Assembly: GCA_964636985.1 (NCBI GenBank)
Contig: CAZWSX010000002.1
Coordinates: 372,001-436,000, forward strand
Source of the DNA: CAZWSX01 sp964636985
GTDB lineage: Bacteria > Planctomycetota > Planctomycetia > Pirellulales > Pirellulaceae
DNA length: 64,000 nt
Reading direction: 5' to 3'
The notes under the pieces were generated by a model. That model worked only from the letters and a program-made list of their open reading frames with translations, was not told where the DNA came from and did no database searches. The position numbers were made by a program, and so were the translations under genes. Every line of letters starts with the position of its first letter. Position 1 is the first letter of the stretch. Shown here piece after piece: positions 62,701 to 64,000 of the stretch.

Positions 62701-64000
62701 TTCGATCGACATCCTTAAGAGGCGCGATCCAACGGTCGGCGGCAACTCTGCCGACGCACAGGAATATCTGCCACTACGGCGATTTGCCGTCGCAAAGGCG
62801 TTGCTATCGAAGGCCTTGATCGCGGCTCCCTTGGACAAAGTGAATTTGTTGGGCGGTGCTACCAAGACGATTCCTGATCCGCTGCGACTCGCCGAAAACT
62901 GGTATCCAGCGTCAACGGAAGCAGCGAGCGAAGAGGTCGTGAATCTGGGCCGCCAAATCGCTGCGTTAGGGCTGCTGCTCGGCGCGCCTGATTCTCTCGG
63001 GGCAATCGTCAATCCCGCATTTGACGACACGTCCAAAACAATCGACGAGCTGTGTAACGATGCGGCTTGGACCCCTTATAAAACGTCGCTTCATCTCGCG
63101 ATCGCGAGGTTGCTCGCACAATCGCCAACCGAGGGAGAAGTAGCCAATGCGCTTCGCCACTACCAGGTTGTCATCGACGCAACCTACCGACGCGAGTCGA
63201 ACTGCGTTGGACTGAAGGCAAACAGCGCCGCCATTAGCGATGTGGTGGCGTACCTCCAAATCATTGGTCCAGCTGCTGCGGCTGCATCCAAGAGCAAAGC
63301 CGACGAAGCGGCTGTTGAGGCGGCGTTAGCCAAAATCTACGAGGCAAAGGTGTTTGTGTTGGATCGCGCCTTTTTGCAATCGCGCGAGATGGGCTTTACG
63401 GAAAAGAGCGCGAACAACGAATTGATTGCCGCAACCGAGATGGCGCTGAAGTACATCCCTGCCGATGCGGTGGAGCTGCGGAGTCGAGTTCTCGAAGCCA
63501 GGTTCTGGAGCCAGGAAGGGATCGAGTCGGACAAGGAAAAAATCCTGGCTGAGCTGGAGCCGTTTGTCTCGGCGAACGATTCCGCGAATGCCTCTCTGCC
63601 CGAGCTGCTGACGCTTTCCGGTTATGTGTCGCTGGTTCGATCCGAGTCCCAACCGTCGCAAAGCGACGCGCGGGCGATGCTGGAACTTGCCGAACAAAAA
63701 TTCGCAACGTCGCTGGAACGGCTCGAAGCCTTCAAAGGGGGCGTGGACCGGCATCCCGCTGTCTTGAAGAACCGCGCGGCCATTGTGCGACTGTACCTGG
63801 GGCAAACCAAGGTCCAACTCGCCTTCCGCTTGGACACCGACAAACTTGCGAAGCTGCAAGAGACGGAAAAACTCTTCGCCGACGTTTTGGAAGTGAGAGA
63901 TCGGCAGGAAGCTCTGCGCTATCGTCAGCGTTACGTTGGCTTTCAGTTTCAAGGTAACGCTCTGGAAGATATCGCCGAGTACTGCCAGGCTTCGCTATCG
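59795..64000 (+). CDS. Large membrane Ser/Thr protein kinase, 3' end outside the window
   Basis: From ATG 59795 the frame is open to the window end (1402 codons). The kinase domain has the Gly loop IGQGSFGVCW (about 26-35) and Lys in HAMKIV, then a long insert of about 100 residues rich in Thr/Ser/Ala (about 105-205) inside the domain. The catalytic loop is H251-C252-D253 (HCDVKPDN) where HRD is usual, DYG (270-272) replaces DFG, and YAPPEL takes the APE position. All acid and Asn residues needed for catalysis are present, so activity is plausible. A membrane helix lies at about 409-431 (VGSLIAVLLLAAVGGVAWAA). The outer part (over 960 residues) is helical, with coiled-coil and TPR-like character. 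Confidence 0.85.
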   Translation, partial: MRKYVIGDEPIAGYRLVDRGDGKGPIGQGSFGVCWKAMGPGGVAHAMKIVQNLDGRFAIREWESLQDVMNLKHPNLCQIAGVWILDADGKIIDESAIRHVTALARNESPVKATPKFTATADPNSHQETTCPAPMTLDAQASLAALQATMAPIEDSEEPSVDINQMTTPINAGRSTPTTSATGSAGKAPRPIEGVTLPELMLVSLMTLGTRTMKDLLSDLDENENIPRDELLRYFSQAAAGLQYLNSEGVQHCDVKPDNLLIVNGGVQICDYGSALKMMFHKEEKENKGTSTAYAPPELIKRRVTLHKSIDVYSLAMAYIELRIKGFPWPNERISLQNLLALKEKEDFDLSKIDHLTEPHKFESAVLRKALKADSKERFSSVQEFYDALESVPDQEVRAERERKDAKTRFWVGSLIAVLLLAAVGGVAWAAMANYWTPKRSDFAAMLELVGQKGEEFDGYEKELQGMFQSGTADEDHRAQDIDAFEKKVGGSGLDKRLLYLAAWTKLTEPTPNAEEDHRTCRAIEAALSPSSPFVEMPEALAAFGERLDKLLNKRESEVHALELAGAENLAASLRRLAVTIEERCAYFDADAQAARLAKANLAKTVLDVRTNKIKPEELKALPASIEKWRKDLASASKTASGSDPSSDGATETIPDYGKQCDLLVAWATVKVDPSAFLATVGSTGDMNESSLKAAAAEPTFERNLKLRKEIEASVESFAVTYPDAKSELMGKARVVLGGEAISRIALGRAQQRLSKGQWEEAESELGTIESSALKEPQLSRNELLRIWFDYGSGKKTDFAADDLNGAIKARKDWPNEFKSAVSAISAWATDPNQSEVSRSSQLLDALSDKSAGSQAAANDPLSDCERVAREFRLNRLLKDGDPASKFSILAKDAAFLFKTPSIAAETRQLAAAVLCDIGGVAATPETFVTKEQADEAARLLRGTDPRSPYLDYALAIHDLGTSEDAQIKDSIDILKRRDPTVGGNSADAQEYLPLRRFAVAKALLSKALIAAPLDKVNLLGGATKTIPDPLRLAENWYPASTEAASEEVVNLGRQIAALGLLLGAPDSLGAIVNPAFDDTSKTIDELCNDAAWTPYKTSLHLAIARLLAQSPTEGEVANALRHYQVVIDATYRRESNCVGLKANSAAISDVVAYLQIIGPAAAAASKSKADEAAVEAALAKIYEAKVFVLDRAFLQSREMGFTEKSANNELIAATEMALKYIPADAVELRSRVLEARFWSQEGIESDKEKILAELEPFVSANDSANASLPELLTLSGYVSLVRSESQPSQSDARAMLELAEQKFATSLERLEAFKGGVDRHPAVLKNRAAIVRLYLGQTKVQLAFRLDTDKLAKLQETEKLFADVLEVRDRQEALRYRQRYVGFQFQGNALEDIAEYCQASLS

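Overview
The window looks like chromosomal DNA of a planctomycete, most plausibly of the Pirellulales type. It is GC-rich and has several membrane-bound Ser/Thr kinases (one fused to a formylglycine-generating-enzyme-like domain), a giant secreted repeat protein opening with an LEDRR-type N-terminal motif, many secreted esterase or deacetylase-like proteins and large proteins of unknown function. No rRNA, tRNA, CRISPR array, transposase or phage gene was seen. The organism assignment is inference from gene style.

Layout. 1-5309: the tail of an unknown gene, a secreted two-domain AhpD-like protein, a strong terminator, a DUF1348/SnoaL-like protein, a secreted PIG-L deacetylase and a coiled-coil protein. 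5531-14664 (minus strand): a ten-gene operon with touching or overlapping genes. Its order of transcription is PGK-like kinase, iron alcohol dehydrogenase, PEP mutase family enzyme, two archaeal-type GAPDH-like proteins, D-3-phosphoglycerate-dehydrogenase-like reductase, small DMT-type membrane protein, CDP-alcohol phosphatidyltransferase, CdsA-like cytidylyltransferase and PlsC-like acyltransferase. A histidine phosphatase lies divergently beside it (14861-15454). 15570-24853 (minus): three consecutive paralogous two-ring Clp-type AAA+ ATPases with unusual pore and Walker motifs. 25029-26937: an esterase and a methyltransferase. 27478-30396: a kinase-FGE fusion. 30972-41258: five consecutive GH13 genes (TreS, oligo-1,6-glucosidase, alpha-glucosidase, TreZ, TreY) for trehalose and alpha-glucan metabolism. 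41465-43032: two small-molecule transporters, followed by three GC-rich stem-loops. 43607-50574: an unknown protein, two small ORFs and a membrane-anchored caspase-like/vWA protein. 50571-59003: a 2810-residue secreted repeat protein with 11 tandem 83-residue units. 59795-end: a large Ser/Thr kinase running off the window.

The most notable system is the 5531-14664 operon. Read together, the enzymes suggest a carbon-phosphorus version of the lower-glycolysis-to-glycerolipid route: PEP to phosphonopyruvate (PEP mutase family), to 3-phosphonolactate (PGDH-like), to an acyl phosphate (PGK-like), to an aldehyde (GAPDH-like), to 2,3-dihydroxypropylphosphonate (iron ADH). That product would then be transferred onto CDP-diacylglycerol by the CDP-alcohol phosphatidyltransferase, with CdsA and PlsC supplying the lipid. 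Each family assignment is visible in the sequence; the pathway is inference. The PEP mutase homologue departs from the canonical EDKx5NS signature (it has EDAx5NA), so a signature search for phosphonate clusters could miss it.

The second notable system is the AAA+ trio. These proteins keep a ClpA/ClpC-like xGF tripeptide, lack the usual aromatic GYVGYE pore loop of the second ring, and show degraded first-ring Walker B motifs in two of the three. Two of them end in domains resembling the PCRF domain of peptide chain release factors.
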